NCBI RefSeq assembly: GCF_017592555.1
Contig: NZ_JAGFNS010000028.1
Span: forward strand, 1 to 64,000
Direction of reading: 5' to 3'
Length of the DNA stretch: 64,000 nt
DNA from: Actinoplanes flavus
Lineage (GTDB): Bacteria > Actinomycetota > Actinomycetes > Mycobacteriales > Micromonosporaceae
Shown here: in pieces, positions 1 through 7,857 of the stretch
How positions within the stretch are numbered: position 1 is the first letter of the stretch
Layout of the letters: each line of letters begins with the position of its first letter
Made by a program: the position numbers and the translations under genes
The notes under the pieces: model-generated
The model's database searches: none
Seen by the model: the letters and a program-made list of their open reading frames with translations, nothing else
Told to the model about the DNA's origin: nothing

Positions 1-215
1 GCGGTCCGCCGACGCCACCCGGCCCGGCGACAACACCCCCCGGATCATGCGTACGACAGGGGCGATAAGTCATACCGGACCGAGCGACCGAGCAGTCCCC
101 GGTGGGGACGATCAAAAAGGTAACGGGGGTTGAGCGGCGCTGAGGCAGTTCTAGCAGCTAGCCGGGAAGCTCCGGCAGGTTGTGGGGGCTGTTCGAGGGG
201 CGTTCAGAAGCCCTG
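1..215. other. Non-coding left edge, no gene seen
   Basis: No reading frame with convincing coding character ends or begins here. The overlapping minus-strand frame that runs through it is a Pro/Arg-rich shadow of the helicase tail. The stretch is probably the intergenic space beyond the helicase gene plus the edge of whatever lies to the left. Confidence 0.5.
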
Positions 216-245
216 CGAGCCAGCCGGAAAGATCCGGCTGGCTCG
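216..245 (-). terminator. Stem-loop terminator of the DEAD-box helicase gene
   Basis: Perfect 12-bp inverted repeat (216-227 and 234-245, arm CGAGCCAGCCGG) with a 6-nt loop, about 25 bp beyond the helicase stop codon. There is no U-tract, as is usual for high-GC actinobacterial terminators. Confidence 0.75.
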
Positions 246-268
246 GCAAAGGTGCTGGGACGGCCGGG

Positions 269-2035
269 TCAGCGGCCCGAACGGCGGTCGCTGAAACGGG
301 CCGAGAAGGCGGCGGCGCCTCCGCTCGAGGTGGTGCGCTGCTGGGGCGTACCGGATCGGGGTGTGGAAGCGGAACCACGCGCCTGGCCCGACCCGCGCGA
401 TGTGGCCGACCCGCGCTGAGCCTGGCCGGAACCGCGGGACGCGCCCGGCTCCCGCTGGGTCTGGCCGGATTCGGGTGACTGACCGGATCCGGCCGCCCGG
501 CGAGCACCACGCCGCCGGCCCGGGCTCTGCACCCGGCCATGGCCTTCCCCGCCGGACTCCTGCGCAGGGCCGGAAGAGCGGGGCCGACCGGTGGAATCCT
601 GTGCCGGGGCGGAGGAGCGGGAACGGCTGGGGGAGTCCTGTGCCGGGCCGGAAGACCGGGGACGGCTGGTGGAGTCCTGTGCCGGGCCGGAAGTCCGGGG
701 GCGACCGGTGGGCGTGGGACTGGACGACTGCGCGGCGGCCGGTGAGGCGGCGGCGCCGCGGCCGCGGCGGGAGCGACGGGAGCGGCCCGCCGTGCCCTCG
801 GCCGGAGCCTCCGGGGAGGCCGGCCGGGACGGCGCCGGGCGGGACGCCGGCGCGGCGGCCACCGGGGCGGTGAAGGTGCGCTCGCCCGGCGCGAGTTCGG
901 CGAGCAGGGCGTCGCCCGGCCGGGTCCGGGTGGTGACCGGCCGGATGCCGGCCTTGCGGGCCAGGTCACGGACGTCGGCCTGCTGCTCGTCGGTCATCAG
1001 CGTGATCACCGTGCCGCGGGCGCCGGCCCGGGCGGTACGGCCGGAGCGGTGCAGGTAGGCCTTGTGCTCGACCGGCGGGTCGGCGTGGATGACCAGCGCC
1101 ACGTCGTCGACGTGGATGCCGCGGGCCGCGATGTCGGTGGCGACCAGGGTCCCCGCCGTGCCGTCGGAGAACGCCGACAGGTTGCGGTTGCGCGCGTTCT
1201 GCGCCAGGTTGCCGTGCAGTTCGACGGCCGGCACCCCGGCCGCGTTGAGCTGCCGGGTCAGCACCTTGGCCCGCCGTTTGGTCCGGGTGAAGACGACCGA
1301 CCGGCCGGGCGCCGCCAGCAGTTCGACGAGCACGCCGAACCGGTCGTCGTCGCGGACGTGCAGCACGTGGTGGTCCATCTCGACGGGCGCCTGGGCGGCC
1401 GAGTCGACGTGGTGGGTCACCGGCTTGTGCATGAAGGACCGCACCAGCACGTCCACCCCGTTGTCCAGAGTGGCCGAGAAGAGCAGCCGCTGGCCGCCGG
1501 ACGGGGTCTGCGACATGAGCCGCCGCACCACCGGCAGGAAGCCGAGGTCGGCCATGTGGTCGGCCTCGTCGAGGACGGTGACCTCGACGGCTTCCAGGGA
1601 GGCGTGTCCGCCGCGGATGTGGTCGTCGAGCCGGCCGGGGCAGGCCACCAGCACGTCGACGCCCGCTTTGAGGGCTTTGATCTGGGGGTTCGGCCCGACG
1701 CCGCCGAAGACGACGAGGGTACGCAGCCCGGCCGCGTCGGCGAGCGGGCGCACGGTGGCCTCGATCTGGGTGGCCAGCTCCCGGGTGGGCGCGAGGATCA
1801 GCGCCCGCGGGCGGCCGGGCCGGGCCGGGGCACGGGAGGCGGCCAGGCGGGCCACCACCGGGATGGCGAACGCGTACGTCTTGCCGGAACCGGTGCGTCC
1901 TCGGCCCAGCACGTCGCGGCCGGCCAGCGAGTCGGGAAGGGTGGCCGCCTGAATGGGGAACGGGGTGGTGATCCCGAGCCGGTCCAGTGCCGTGGTGAGG
2001 ACGGCGGGCACGCCGAGCTCGGTGAAGGTCTGCAT
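269..2035 (-). CDS. DEAD/DEAH-box ATP-dependent RNA helicase with low-complexity tail
   Basis: An RNA-unwinding ATPase of about 588 residues, probably for ribosome assembly or mRNA turnover. The core shows the Q-motif region near residues 2-25, Walker A (RTGSGKT), the DEAD box (VLDEADHMADLGF), SAT (LFSATLD) and motif VI (HRSGRTARAG), the usual RhlE/DeaD order. From about residue 395 to the end the protein is a basic Pro/Ser/Gly/Gln tail with roughly 13-residue repeats of the type RPRSSGPAQDS, typical of RNA-binding disordered extensions. I chose the ATG at 2035 because homologues begin at the Q motif; the frame stays open upstream but that part does not look coding. It is divergent from the sigma-factor gene. 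Family assignment is firm; the exact paralogue is not. Confidence 0.9.
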   Translation of the reverse strand: MQTFTELGVPAVLTTALDRLGITTPFPIQAATLPDSLAGRDVLGRGRTGSGKTYAFAIPVVARLAASRAPARPGRPRALILAPTRELATQIEATVRPLADAAGLRTLVVFGGVGPNPQIKALKAGVDVLVACPGRLDDHIRGGHASLEAVEVTVLDEADHMADLGFLPVVRRLMSQTPSGGQRLLFSATLDNGVDVLVRSFMHKPVTHHVDSAAQAPVEMDHHVLHVRDDDRFGVLVELLAAPGRSVVFTRTKRRAKVLTRQLNAAGVPAVELHGNLAQNARNRNLSAFSDGTAGTLVATDIAARGIHVDDVALVIHADPPVEHKAYLHRSGRTARAGARGTVITLMTDEQQADVRDLARKAGIRPVTTRTRPGDALLAELAPGERTFTAPVAAAPASRPAPSRPASPEAPAEGTAGRSRRSRRGRGAAASPAAAQSSSPTPTGRPRTSGPAQDSTSRPRSSGPAQDSPSRSRSSAPAQDSTGRPRSSGPAQESGGEGHGRVQSPGRRRGARRAAGSGQSPESGQTQREPGASRGSGQAQRGSATSRGSGQARGSASTPRSGTPQQRTTSSGGAAAFSARFSDRRSGR

Positions 2036-2195
2036 GAAGATGGAAACTCCGGGTGGTCGATTGCTGATCATTTTACCCGGGCACGGTCCGCAACCACTTC
2101 GCACCTCAAGGTGAACCGCGCGGCACTCAGCGCGCCGCATCTTTCTCCTCAGCGCCGGAGATCCCCAGCCGGCCGGTACCTGAGGAGACCCCCTG

Positions 2196-3050
2196 ATGAG
2201 TGGTGAAGCGCCTTTCATCGAGCGGCGTGGCGAGGACATCGTCCGGGCGAACATGCCGCTCGTCGGGCACCTGGTACGGGAGATGCTGGCTCGCGTGCCG
2301 TCGCACGTGAACCGGGACGATCTGCTCTCCGCCGGTTACGCGGCACTGGTTTCGGCGGCCCGTGGGTTCGACGCCGAACGTGGCGTGCCGTTCTCCCGGT
2401 TCGCCGCCGCCCGGATCCGCGGCGCCCTGCTCGACGAGCTGCGTGGCCTGGACTGGGCCAGCCGCTCGGTCCGCCAGCGGGCCCGCCGTGTCGACGCCGC
2501 CCGGGAGGAGCTGATGGCCGAGCTGGGCCGGACGCCGACCGTGCCGGAGGTCGCCGAGAAGCTGGGCTGCACCGTCGAGGACATCGAGCACGGTGAGGGC
2601 GACGTGCACCGGGCCACCGTGTTCAGTCTCCAGGGCTTCGCGACCGCGACCGCCGACGACATCGTCACCGAGCCGGGCGCCGGGCCGGAGGAGATGCTGC
2701 TGCGCCGGGAGCGGTTCGGCTATCTGCGGCACGCCGTCGAGGCGCTGCCGGACCGGCTGCGCACGGTGGTGCAGGGCTACTTCTTCGAGGAGCGGCCGAT
2801 GGTCCAGATCGCCGAGGATCTGGGGGTGAGCGAGTCGCGGGTGTCGCAGTTGCGTGCCGAGGCGCTGGTCCTGCTCCGGGACGGGCTGAACACCCACCTC
2901 GACCCGGCCATGGCGGCGCAGAACCCGCCGAAGGAGGGCTGTGTGGCCCGGCGCCGGGCCGCCTACTACGACAAGATCGCCAGCCGGGGCACCCTGCGTA
3001 CCCGGCTCGCCCTGACCGGCCCGGACGGCCTGCCGCTGAAGGCCGCCTAG
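2196..3050 (+). CDS. FliA/WhiG-type RNA polymerase sigma factor (first paralogue)
   Basis: A sigma-70 group 3 factor of 284 residues. Region 2 runs from about residue 20 to 85 (NMPLVGHLVREMLARV, then FSRFAAARIRGALLDELR), a sigma-3 region follows, and region 4 ends with the helix-turn-helix IAEDLGVSESRVSQLRAEAL near residues 208-230. This is the architecture of sigma-28 factors (FliA, WhiG, also SigF relatives). A good ribosome site (TGAGGAGA, 2181-2188) sits 7 nt before the ATG. A close paralogue lies at 6212-7132 on the other strand. In the motile-spored Actinoplanes missouriensis, FliA-family factors act in sporangium development and dehiscence; that role here is inference. Confidence 0.88.
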   Translation: MSGEAPFIERRGEDIVRANMPLVGHLVREMLARVPSHVNRDDLLSAGYAALVSAARGFDAERGVPFSRFAAARIRGALLDELRGLDWASRSVRQRARRVDAAREELMAELGRTPTVPEVAEKLGCTVEDIEHGEGDVHRATVFSLQGFATATADDIVTEPGAGPEEMLLRRERFGYLRHAVEALPDRLRTVVQGYFFEERPMVQIAEDLGVSESRVSQLRAEALVLLRDGLNTHLDPAMAAQNPPKEGCVARRRAAYYDKIASRGTLRTRLALTGPDGLPLKAA

Positions 3051-3066
3051 ACAGCGCCCGGGGCAC

Positions 3067-3095
3067 GGGGCCCGCCGCGGATCGCGGCGGGCCCC
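3067..3095. terminator. Bidirectional terminator between convergent genes
   Basis: A 13-bp perfect inverted repeat (arms GGGGCCCGCCGCG and its complement) with a 3-nt loop, exactly between the convergent sigma-factor gene and the lipoprotein gene. Confidence 0.8.
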
Positions 3096-3101
3096 GGAAG
3101 A

Positions 3102-3617
3102 TCAGCCGCCCGCGCAGGTGCCGGCCTTCTTCTGCGCGGCGATCGCCTTGTCGGCGCCCAGCTTGTAGAGGGTCAGGCCCTCCTTGGCCGGTTCCAGCCG
3201 CCACGCGTCGGCCTCGTAGACCATGGTGTACGACTGGGCCGCCACCAGTTGCTTCGCGATCACCACGGCCCGGTCGGTGCCCTCCATCCGGGCGCTGGTG
3301 AGCTGGATCGCCAGGCCCTTGCGGGAGCAGGCGGTGTTCAGCTTGACGTAGTCGTCCTTGCTGATCGCCTGCTTGCCGGCGGACGTGTACATCTCCCACG
3401 CGCCGGCGAAGTCGCCACCGCTGAACCGGTCGAAGACGGTCTGGGCGGCGACCTTCGCGCCCTCCAGGGTCTTCGGTTCGGGTCCGCCGGCGGCCGCCGC
3501 CGCGGCGTTGCCGGCCGGGGTCGCGCTGTCCTCGGTGCAGGCGGCGGAGAAGGTGAGGATGGCTGCCGCGGCGAGGGCCAGGGCGCCCAGACGTCGATAC
3601 GGGTGGTGGTTGTCCAT
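3102..3617 (-). CDS. Small secreted lipoprotein of unknown function
   Basis: 171 residues. The N-terminus has a twin-basic n-region (YRR), a hydrophobic stretch and a lipobox ending FSAAC near residue 27, so the mature protein should be a membrane-anchored lipoprotein. The body contains a segment reading TVFDRFSGGDFAGAWEMY, which resembles small NTF2-like or DUF4878-type folds in which a cone-shaped domain binds a ligand, but I cannot assign a family. I chose the ATG at 3617 because it starts directly before the signal peptide; the frame is open further upstream but would run into the promoter region of helR. No partner gene is obvious. Confidence 0.75.
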   Translation of the reverse strand: MDNHHPYRRLGALALAAAAILTFSAACTEDSATPAGNAAAAAAGGPEPKTLEGAKVAAQTVFDRFSGGDFAGAWEMYTSAGKQAISKDDYVKLNTACSRKGLAIQLTSARMEGTDRAVVIAKQLVAAQSYTMVYEADAWRLEPAKEGLTLYKLGADKAIAAQKKAGTCAGG

Positions 3618-3730
3618 GACCCGCTTAATCCCATCGACAGGGCTGGCGTAACGGGCCGCCGGGGGCGATGACGGGTTCCGGACAGTCCCGCCCCGGGCCG
3701 TAACCTGCGGCGGCTCCGCTATTCTGGTCG

Positions 3731-3753
3731 TTTGCCGAAAGCGTTGCGGCAAA
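3731..3753 (+). promoter_or_regulatory. RAE-like element upstream of helR
   Basis: TTGCGGCAA at 3744-3752 matches the central 9 bp of the 19-bp rifamycin-associated element (GGGGCTTGCGGCAAGGCCC, from memory) known upstream of rifamycin-response genes including helR in actinomycetes. The outer GGGGC/GGCCC arms are not conserved. Instead the site forms an inverted repeat TTTGCCG (3731-3737) / CGGCAAA (3747-3753). It lies 65-87 bp before the likely helR start. Confidence 0.5.
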
Positions 3754-3817
3754 CAAAAAAGGGCAACCATAAGAATGGCTGCCGAACGCCGGAATGATAG
3801 CACGAAAAGGGGCGACT

Positions 3818-6100
3818 TTGTCAAGCTCGAACGCCGACATCGATTCCGAGCAGGCGTACTTGACCACGCTCTACCAGCGGCTGGATCAATTGCGTGACCA
3901 GGCTGACAGCAGGCTGCGCGCGATCCTGCTGGAAGCGGGCGGCACCCCACAGGGCCGGACCCAGCGGGAGGCCACCCGCAGCCACTACGCCGAACAGCTG
4001 GCCCAGTTCAATGCGGTGGAGAACGGCCTCTGTTTCGGCCGGCTCGACTTCTCCGCCGAGAATCCTCGTTACATCGGCCGTCTCGGGCTGTTCGCCGAGG
4101 ACCGCGACCGGGACCCCCTTCTGGTGGACTGGCGGGCCCCGGCCGCCCGGCCGTTCTATCTGGCCACCGCGGTCAGCCCGGACGGGGTGACCCGGCGGCG
4201 GCACCTGCGCACCCGGGGCCGGGTGCTCACCGGGATCGACGACGAGGTGCTCGACATCGAGGCCGGCGACGGCAGCGGCCGGGAGGACGTGACCGGTGAG
4301 GCGGCGCTGCTGTCCGCGCTCACCGCCAACCGGACCGGCCGGATGCGCGACATCGTCGAGACCATCCAGGCGGAGCAGGACGAGGTGATCCGTTCCGGAC
4401 TGCCCGGTGTGCTGGTGGTCCAGGGCGGTCCCGGCACCGGGAAGACGGCGGTGGCACTGCACCGGGCGGCGTACCTGCTCTACACCTATCGGGAGCAGCT
4501 CACCCGGACCGGTGTGCTGATTCTCGGGCCGAACACCACGTTCCTGCGCTACATCTCCCAGGTGCTGCCGTCACTGGCCGAGACCGGTGTGCTGCTGGCC
4601 ACCCTGGGCGACATGTTCCCCGGGGTGCGCGCGCACGCCGCGGAACCGCCCGCGGTCGCCGCGGTCAAGGGCGGCCTGGGCATCCTCGACGCGCTGGAGA
4701 ACGCGGTCGCCGACCGGCAGACCGTGCCGGACGACTTCGTCGAGGTCGACCACGACGGCTATCCGCTGCGCATCGAGCGGGAGGTGCTGCTCGCCGCCCG
4801 GACCGCGGCCCGCCGGTCCGGTAAGCCGCACAACGTGGCCCGGCAGGTCTTCGTGACCGAGGCCATCCACCAGCTGTCCCTCCAGATCGCCGAGCGGATC
4901 GGCGCCGACCCGCTGGGCGGCGACAACCTGCTCTCCGAAGCCGACCTCGCGGAGACCCGCCGTGAGCTGCGCGAGGACATCGACGTGCAGCAGGCGCTCT
5001 TCGACTTCTGGCCGGTGCTCACCCCGCGCCAGGTGCTGCGCGACCTGCTCTCCGACGCCGGCCGGCTGGAGTCGGCCGGCCTGCCGCCCGAGCTGCTGCG
5101 CGAACGCGGCCACGGCTGGACACCGGCCGACGTGCCGCTGCTCGACGAGCTGGCCGAGCTGCTCGGCGTCGACGACACACTCAAGGTGCGTGAGCAGCAA
5201 CGGCAGCGAAGGGCCGCGATCGAGTACGCGGAAGGCGTACTGGAGATCGTCGAGGGCTCCCGGTCGCTGGACTTCGAGGACGAGGGCGCCGAGAAGGACG
5301 AGATCCTCTCCGCGCTCGACGTGGTCGACGCCGGTGCGTTCGTCGAGCGGCACGAGGTGATCGACACGCGGACCGCCGCCGAACGGGCCGCCGCCGACCG
5401 GACCTGGGTGTTCGGGCACGTGATCGTCGACGAGGCGCAGGAGCTGTCCCCGATGGCCTGGCGGCTGCTCATGCGCCGCTGCCCGAGCCGTTCGATGACC
5501 GCGGTCGGTGACGTCGCGCAGACCTCCGAGCTGGCCGGGACCACCACCTGGGAGCAGGTCTTCGAGCCGTACGTGGCGCAGCGCTGGCGGATCGTCGAGT
5601 TGAGCGTCAACTACCGGACGCCGTCCGAGGTGATGGCGGTCGCGGCCGACGTGCTGGCCGCGGTCGATCCCGCGCTGCGGCCGCCGCGGTCGGTCCGCTC
5701 GGCCGGCGTGACGCCGTGGGCGCGCCGGGTGCCGCCGGCCGCGCTCGTCGAGGAGCTCGTCTCGGTGGTACGCAAGGAGGCGTCCCTGATCGAACAGGGC
5801 CGCCTCGGTGTCCTGGTCCCGGAGAGCCGGGAGCCGTCGCTGGGCGCCGAGCTGGTGGCCGCCGTCCCGGGCGCGGCCGTGGGGGAGCAGCCGGACCTGC
5901 TGAACCACGTCGTGCTGATGACCGTCCGCCAGGCGAAGGGCCTCGAGTTCGACTCGGTGCTGGTGGTGGCCCCCGACGAGATCATCACCGAGAGCCCGCG
6001 CGGCCTGTCCGACCTGTACGTCGCGGTCACCCGGGCCACCCGCCGTCTCGGTGTGCTGCACACCACCGATCTGCCGAAGGTGCTCTCCTCGCTGGCCTGA
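3818..6100 (+). CDS. helR: HelR, RNA polymerase recycling motor ATPase (HelD-like)
   Basis: A UvrD/Rep-like superfamily 1 ATPase of about 760 residues that in actinobacteria binds RNA polymerase, displaces rifamycin and rescues stalled enzyme. The N-terminal coiled arm (EQAYLTTLYQRLDQLRDQAD) and the segment FGRLDF...YIGRLGLF...LLVDWRAPAARPFY are diagnostic of HelD/HelR. Walker A is GGPGTGKT near residues 202-209, Walker B is VDEAQELSP near 537, and the C-terminal motifs RQAKGLEFDSV and LYVAVTRATRRLGVL are intact. I favour a TTG start at 3818, preceded by AAAAGGGG 6 nt upstream; an ATG at 3794 is the alternative. The upstream RAE-like site suggests rifamycin-inducible expression. Confidence 0.9.
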   Translation: MSSSNADIDSEQAYLTTLYQRLDQLRDQADSRLRAILLEAGGTPQGRTQREATRSHYAEQLAQFNAVENGLCFGRLDFSAENPRYIGRLGLFAEDRDRDPLLVDWRAPAARPFYLATAVSPDGVTRRRHLRTRGRVLTGIDDEVLDIEAGDGSGREDVTGEAALLSALTANRTGRMRDIVETIQAEQDEVIRSGLPGVLVVQGGPGTGKTAVALHRAAYLLYTYREQLTRTGVLILGPNTTFLRYISQVLPSLAETGVLLATLGDMFPGVRAHAAEPPAVAAVKGGLGILDALENAVADRQTVPDDFVEVDHDGYPLRIEREVLLAARTAARRSGKPHNVARQVFVTEAIHQLSLQIAERIGADPLGGDNLLSEADLAETRRELREDIDVQQALFDFWPVLTPRQVLRDLLSDAGRLESAGLPPELLRERGHGWTPADVPLLDELAELLGVDDTLKVREQQRQRRAAIEYAEGVLEIVEGSRSLDFEDEGAEKDEILSALDVVDAGAFVERHEVIDTRTAAERAAADRTWVFGHVIVDEAQELSPMAWRLLMRRCPSRSMTAVGDVAQTSELAGTTTWEQVFEPYVAQRWRIVELSVNYRTPSEVMAVAADVLAAVDPALRPPRSVRSAGVTPWARRVPPAALVEELVSVVRKEASLIEQGRLGVLVPESREPSLGAELVAAVPGAAVGEQPDLLNHVVLMTVRQAKGLEFDSVLVVAPDEIITESPRGLSDLYVAVTRATRRLGVLHTTDLPKVLSSLA

Positions 6101-6171
6101 CCACGGGTGCGCGCCCGGCGTACCGGGGAAGGGCCGAAGAAGGACCCGCGGAAAGGGTGAGAGAGCGACGA

Positions 6172-6205
6172 ATCGGGCCCGGCGCCGGAGGACGCCGGGC
6201 CCGAT
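6172..6205. terminator. Bidirectional terminator between helR and the second sigma gene
   Basis: A 13-bp perfect inverted repeat (arms ATCGGGCCCGGCG and its complement) with an 8-nt loop, placed between the convergent helR and sigma-factor genes. Confidence 0.8.
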
Positions 6206-6211
6206 CGTGTG

Positions 6212-7132
6212 TCAGGCGGCCGGAGCGGCGGGCTTGACGCCGCGGCCGATCGCGGTGTGGCCGTTGGCGTTGGTCATCGCCAGGCGGCTGCGCATCGAGG
6301 TGTTGTTCGCGATGTTGGCGTAGTAGGTGGCGCGGCGGCGGGCCGTGATGCTGTCCGGGTTCTCCGGGATCGGGGCCAGCTCCGGGCTGAGGTGGGTGTT
6401 CAGGCCGTCGCGCAGCAGCGAAAGCGCCTCGGCGCGCAGCTGGGAGACGCGCGACTCGGTGACACCCAGGTCGGCGGCGATCTCCGCCATCGGGCGCTCG
6501 TGGAGGAAGTACTCGTTCACCACGGTCTGCAGGCGCTCCGGCAGCGAGCCGATGGCGTGGTGCAGGTAGCCGATCTGCTCGCGGCGCAGCAGCATCTCCT
6601 CCGGGCCCGGGGTGGGCTCGGTGACCAGGTCGTCGGCGCTGCTGGTGGTGAAGCCCTGCAGCGACAGGACGGTGGCCCGCTGCACGTCGGTGTCGGTCTG
6701 GTGCAGCTCGGAGGTGGTGGTGCCGAGCGCCTGGGCCAGCTCCTCCGGCGTGGGCGTACGGCCCAGCGTGGTGGTCAGCTGCTGACGGGTCACGTCGGTG
6801 TTGCGGGCCTTGGACCGCACCGAGCGGGTCGCCCAGTCCAGCGAGCGCAGCTCGTCGAGGAGGCCGCCGCGGATGCGGGTGGCGGCGAAGCGGTGGAACG
6901 GGACGCCGCGGGCCGGGTCCCAGCCGCGGGTCGCGGTGACCAGGGCGTGCAGGCCGGCGCTGGTCAGGTCGTCGCGGTGGATGTGGTTCGGGATCCGGGA
7001 GAGCATGTCGCGGACGAGGTGACCGACCAGCGGCATGTGCGTGCGGATCAGCTCCTCCTGCTCGGCGGCGGAGAGCACGGGCGAGGCGGTGTCGGCGATC
7101 ATGTCGGCAGCGGTCGTCACGGTGCTGGTCAT
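6212..7132 (-). CDS. FliA/WhiG-type RNA polymerase sigma factor (second paralogue)
   Basis: 306 residues, with the same order of motifs as the factor at 2196-3050: THMPLVGHLVRDMLSRIPNH, then FHRFAATRIRGGLLDELRSL, then the region-4 helix-turn-helix IAADLGVTESRVSQLRAEAL, and a shared C-terminal block NTHL...ARRRATYYANIA. The clear side-by-side similarity makes the two genes recent paralogues. ATG at 7132 was chosen because it has GGGGGA 6 nt upstream; a further 31 codons are open but unsupported. The N-terminal ~20 residues and the C-terminal tail differ from the first copy. Target promoters and developmental timing cannot be read from the sequence. Confidence 0.88.
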   Translation of the reverse strand: MTSTVTTAADMIADTASPVLSAAEQEELIRTHMPLVGHLVRDMLSRIPNHIHRDDLTSAGLHALVTATRGWDPARGVPFHRFAATRIRGGLLDELRSLDWATRSVRSKARNTDVTRQQLTTTLGRTPTPEELAQALGTTTSELHQTDTDVQRATVLSLQGFTTSSADDLVTEPTPGPEEMLLRREQIGYLHHAIGSLPERLQTVVNEYFLHERPMAEIAADLGVTESRVSQLRAEALSLLRDGLNTHLSPELAPIPENPDSITARRRATYYANIANNTSMRSRLAMTNANGHTAIGRGVKPAAPAA

Positions 7133-7333
7133 TCGTTTCCCCCGGTTGCTCGTCGGCGCCCCTGGCTGGTGGGCACCGGCTGACGAGAGAAACTTTCGAG
7201 GTCGGGGGGTGCACGCTCCGGTCACTTACGGTTGTCTACCGGTTGCATCGGGTTCCTCTGCCGGTGACGGCTCTTGGATCGGCGGGCGAGGGCTCCGGTT
7301 GAGGGTTCGCAGGCGGTACGGCAGGGTGGGCGC

Positions 7334-7834
7334 ATGGATCTGAGCGACACCGGTTCGGCCATCGCCCTCATCTCCGGCCTGGTGATCCTGACCGGCGTGG
7401 TCGGAGTTCTGGTGCCGGTGCTTCCCGGCCTGCTGCTGACCTGGTCCGGAGTGATGCTCTGGGCGGTTCTCGGCGACGGCGGCGGCGGTGCCCGGCTGCT
7501 GGTCGCGGTGCTCGCCACGGTGCTCACCGGGCTGGGTCTGGTGATCAAGTACCTGTGGCCGGGGAAGAAGCTCAAGGACAGCGGGGTGCCGGCGTCGGCG
7601 CTGCTGGCCGGTGGCGTGCTCGGCATCGTCGGGTTCTTCGTGGTGCCGTTCGTGGGCCTGATCCTCGGCTTCGTGCTCGGGATCTGGCTGGTCGAGCTGA
7701 GCCGGCTGGGCCTGGACCGGGCCTGGCCGTCGACCCGCTCGGCGCTCGGGGCGGTCGGCCTGTCCCTGCTGGTGGAGCTCGCGGCGGCGCTGGCGATCGC
7801 GGTGATCTGGCTCTTCGGGCTGGCCTTCGCCTGA
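7334..7834 (+). CDS. DUF456 family membrane protein
   Basis: 166 residues, almost entirely hydrophobic, with about five predicted membrane helices. Early Gly-rich helix GLVILTGVVGVLVPVLPGLLLTW and the middle block GLVIKYLWPGKKLKDSGVP followed by GFFVVPFVGLILGFVLGIWLVE are characteristic of the DUF456 family, whose function is unknown. The ATG at 7334 puts the first helix right after a short polar N-terminus. Divergent from the sigma-factor gene across about 200 bp. Confidence 0.8.
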   Translation: MDLSDTGSAIALISGLVILTGVVGVLVPVLPGLLLTWSGVMLWAVLGDGGGGARLLVAVLATVLTGLGLVIKYLWPGKKLKDSGVPASALLAGGVLGIVGFFVVPFVGLILGFVLGIWLVELSRLGLDRAWPSTRSALGAVGLSLLVELAAALAIAVIWLFGLAFA

Positions 7835-7857
7835 GACCGGCGCCGGGGGTCGCGAGC

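Noticed and set aside
151..969. Minus-strand Pro/Arg-rich frame of 272 codons
   Set aside because: Shadow of the helicase tail in another frame, no start context.
1049..2206. Plus-strand open frame of 385 codons
   Set aside because: Antisense of the DEAD-box helicase core, no motif, typical high-GC shadow.
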